DNA from: Candidatus Heimdallarchaeota archaeon
GTDB taxonomy: Archaea > Asgardarchaeota > Heimdallarchaeia > JABLTI01
Direction: 5' to 3'
DNA length: 7,549 nt
NCBI GenBank assembly: GCA_030602675.1
Contig: JAUVZH010000120.1
Span: 1 to 7,549 of the forward strand
The notes beneath the pieces were generated by a model. It was not told the DNA's origin, made no database searches, and saw only the letters and a program-made list of their open reading frames with translations. Positions within the stretch are counted from its first letter, which is position 1. Each line of letters opens with the position of its first letter. Below, in pieces: positions 6,431 to 7,549 of this stretch. The position numbers were made by a program, and so were the translations under genes.

Positions 6431-7549
6431 CTAATTTTTACTATCATTTGCATTATTTCTTACAAGATCATATTGATGTTGCCATGAACCAAAAATAACG
6501 CCATCATTTGACCACTTTCTAATGGTCTTCAAAATTTCCGGAGCTATTGGTGATGGCTTTGAATTGAAATATTTTGTTCCAGGTAATGGTATAAGATAAT
6601 GCATGTGAATTTTGCAATTTTTAGCGATAAGTTGCTTGCAAAGATCTATTGTTTCGTATTGATCTTCGATGGTCGCTTCTGGGAATCCTAAGATAAAATC
6701 AATGTTCATAACGAAACCGAAATCATTTGCTAAATCTACAGCATTGATAACTTGCTCAACTGTGTGACCTCTTTTAATTATTTTCAAAATTTTTGTACTG
6801 CCAGATTGTGCACCCATAGTTAAATTATCATTATCACAGTATTCCTTGGTAAGATTCAAAGTATCCTCTGTTACAGATTCAGGACGAACTTCTGAGGGAA
6901 ATGTTCCAAAATATATTCTACGTCTTTTTTTCGCTTTAAGTTTCTTCAAACCAGAAAGCAATTTTTTGATATAGTCAACATTTGGTTCAGAAGATTTTTT
7001 AGAACCATAACCAAAAGCATTTGGTGTAATGAAACGAAAGTCCCAAGTTTCTCTTTTACTGAGGAGAAATTTTCCCCATTTGATTATATTTTTTGGACTT
7101 CTATAACGTATTGTCTTTCCGAATAGAGAAGGTACTTGACAATAAGTGCACCCAAATTTGCAACCTCGAGTTATCTCGAGAGCAGAATAAAGTTCATGAC
7201 TTGGAGCAAAAGGAGGATACTCATCCAGAACAATAAGTTCATTTTTTGGTCGTATAACAACTTCTCTTTCATTATTTAGAAAGGCAATTCCTTTAAGATG
7301 TGTAATCAAATCATGGTTTTTTAATGCTAAAACCAATTCAGGAAAAGATTTTTCTCCCTCTCCTATAACAACTGCATCGCAACCATTATTCAGAAGCTCA
7401 CCAGGAAGAGCAGATGGATGAGGACCACCAGCGATAATAAATAGTCTGTTTCTTTTTGGATGAGAATTTAGTATAGTAAGTAGTTGATGAATATCACTCA
7501 TTTGAAAACTGTGAACTGATATTCCGACAATTAAATTACTAAATTGTTC
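6431..7549 (-). CDS. B12-binding domain/radical SAM protein, MJ_1487-like family, 5'-partial
   Basis: The reading frame is open to the right edge: 16 codons precede the first in-window ATG (7499-7501) and spell EQFSNLIVGISVHSFQ, typical Rossmann-strand sequence of a B12-binding domain. The true start therefore lies outside the window and 372 residues are visible. Numbering from the first visible residue, the N-terminal domain has AGGPHPSA (about 40-47), common in B12-binding radical SAM proteins. The 4Fe-4S/SAM site is C130-x3-C134-x2-C137. Family-like blocks follow: FITPNAFGYGS (173-183), FGTFPSEVRPE (214-224), GAQSGS (246-251), RGH (260-262), DFILGFPE (284-291) and HMHYLIPLPGT (315-325). 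These match my memory of the archaeal MJ_1487 family (TIGR04013), whose substrate is unknown. Expected chemistry is reductive SAM cleavage to a 5'-deoxyadenosyl radical. No DxHxxG cobalamin motif is visible, so real B12 binding is uncertain. The stop is TAG. Confidence 0.9.
   Translation of the reverse strand, partial: EQFSNLIVGISVHSFQMSDIHQLLTILNSHPKRNRLFIIAGGPHPSALPGELLNNGCDAVVIGEGEKSFPELVLALKNHDLITHLKGIAFLNNEREVVIRPKNELIVLDEYPPFAPSHELYSALEITRGCKFGCTYCQVPSLFGKTIRYRSPKNIIKWGKFLLSKRETWDFRFITPNAFGYGSKKSSEPNVDYIKKLLSGLKKLKAKKRRRIYFGTFPSEVRPESVTEDTLNLTKEYCDNDNLTMGAQSGSTKILKIIKRGHTVEQVINAVDLANDFGFVMNIDFILGFPEATIEDQYETIDLCKQLIAKNCKIHMHYLIPLPGTKYFNSKPSPIAPEILKTIRKWSNDGVIFGSWQHQYDLVRNNANDSKN

Noticed and set aside
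1..7549. CRISPR arrays, tRNA/rRNA genes, insertion sequences or att sites
   Set aside because: No spaced direct repeats, tRNA-like or rRNA segments, transposase motifs or terminal repeats were seen; intergenic space totals only about 270 bases.

Overview
The window is AT-rich (roughly two thirds A+T by eye) and almost fully coding. It looks archaeal. The rightmost gene belongs to an archaeal B12-binding/radical SAM family (MJ_1487-like). The small regulator gene has a TATA-like promoter at the archaeal distance with essentially no leader, and CxxC zinc ribbons joined to long helical or membrane regions are common in archaea. An Asgard (Lokiarchaeia-like) origin would fit the base composition and the large zinc-ribbon/helical proteins, but no marker gene is present and this is only a guess.

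Layout from left to right. (1) A polytopic membrane protein on the minus strand, cut by the left edge, with a TTG start and a strong Shine-Dalgarno. It overlaps by 8 bases the end of (2), an 803-residue minus-strand protein with two tandem CxxC...CxxC zinc-ribbon modules at the N-terminus and about 18 membrane segments. Part of (1) can be aligned by eye with the membrane part of (2), so the pair may be paralogues in one operon. (3) A 144-base divergent intergenic region. (4) A 771-residue plus-strand protein, almost entirely helical, ending in two CxxC...CxxxH zinc modules with identical spacing. (5) A 121-residue winged-helix protein with an acidic tail, preceded by a perfect 18-bp palindrome that contains a TATA-like core. 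(6) A convergent minus-strand B12-binding/radical SAM protein, cut by the right edge; its first 16 visible codons lie upstream of the first in-window ATG.

The most interesting unit is the divergent pair. A membrane protein with a cytosolic zinc-ribbon/helical head faces a large soluble helical protein with its own duplicated zinc modules, followed by a possibly self-regulated winged-helix protein. None of the four left-hand proteins is one I can name. A joint role at the membrane is an inference from their position and domain types only. The radical SAM gene is convergent and probably unrelated.
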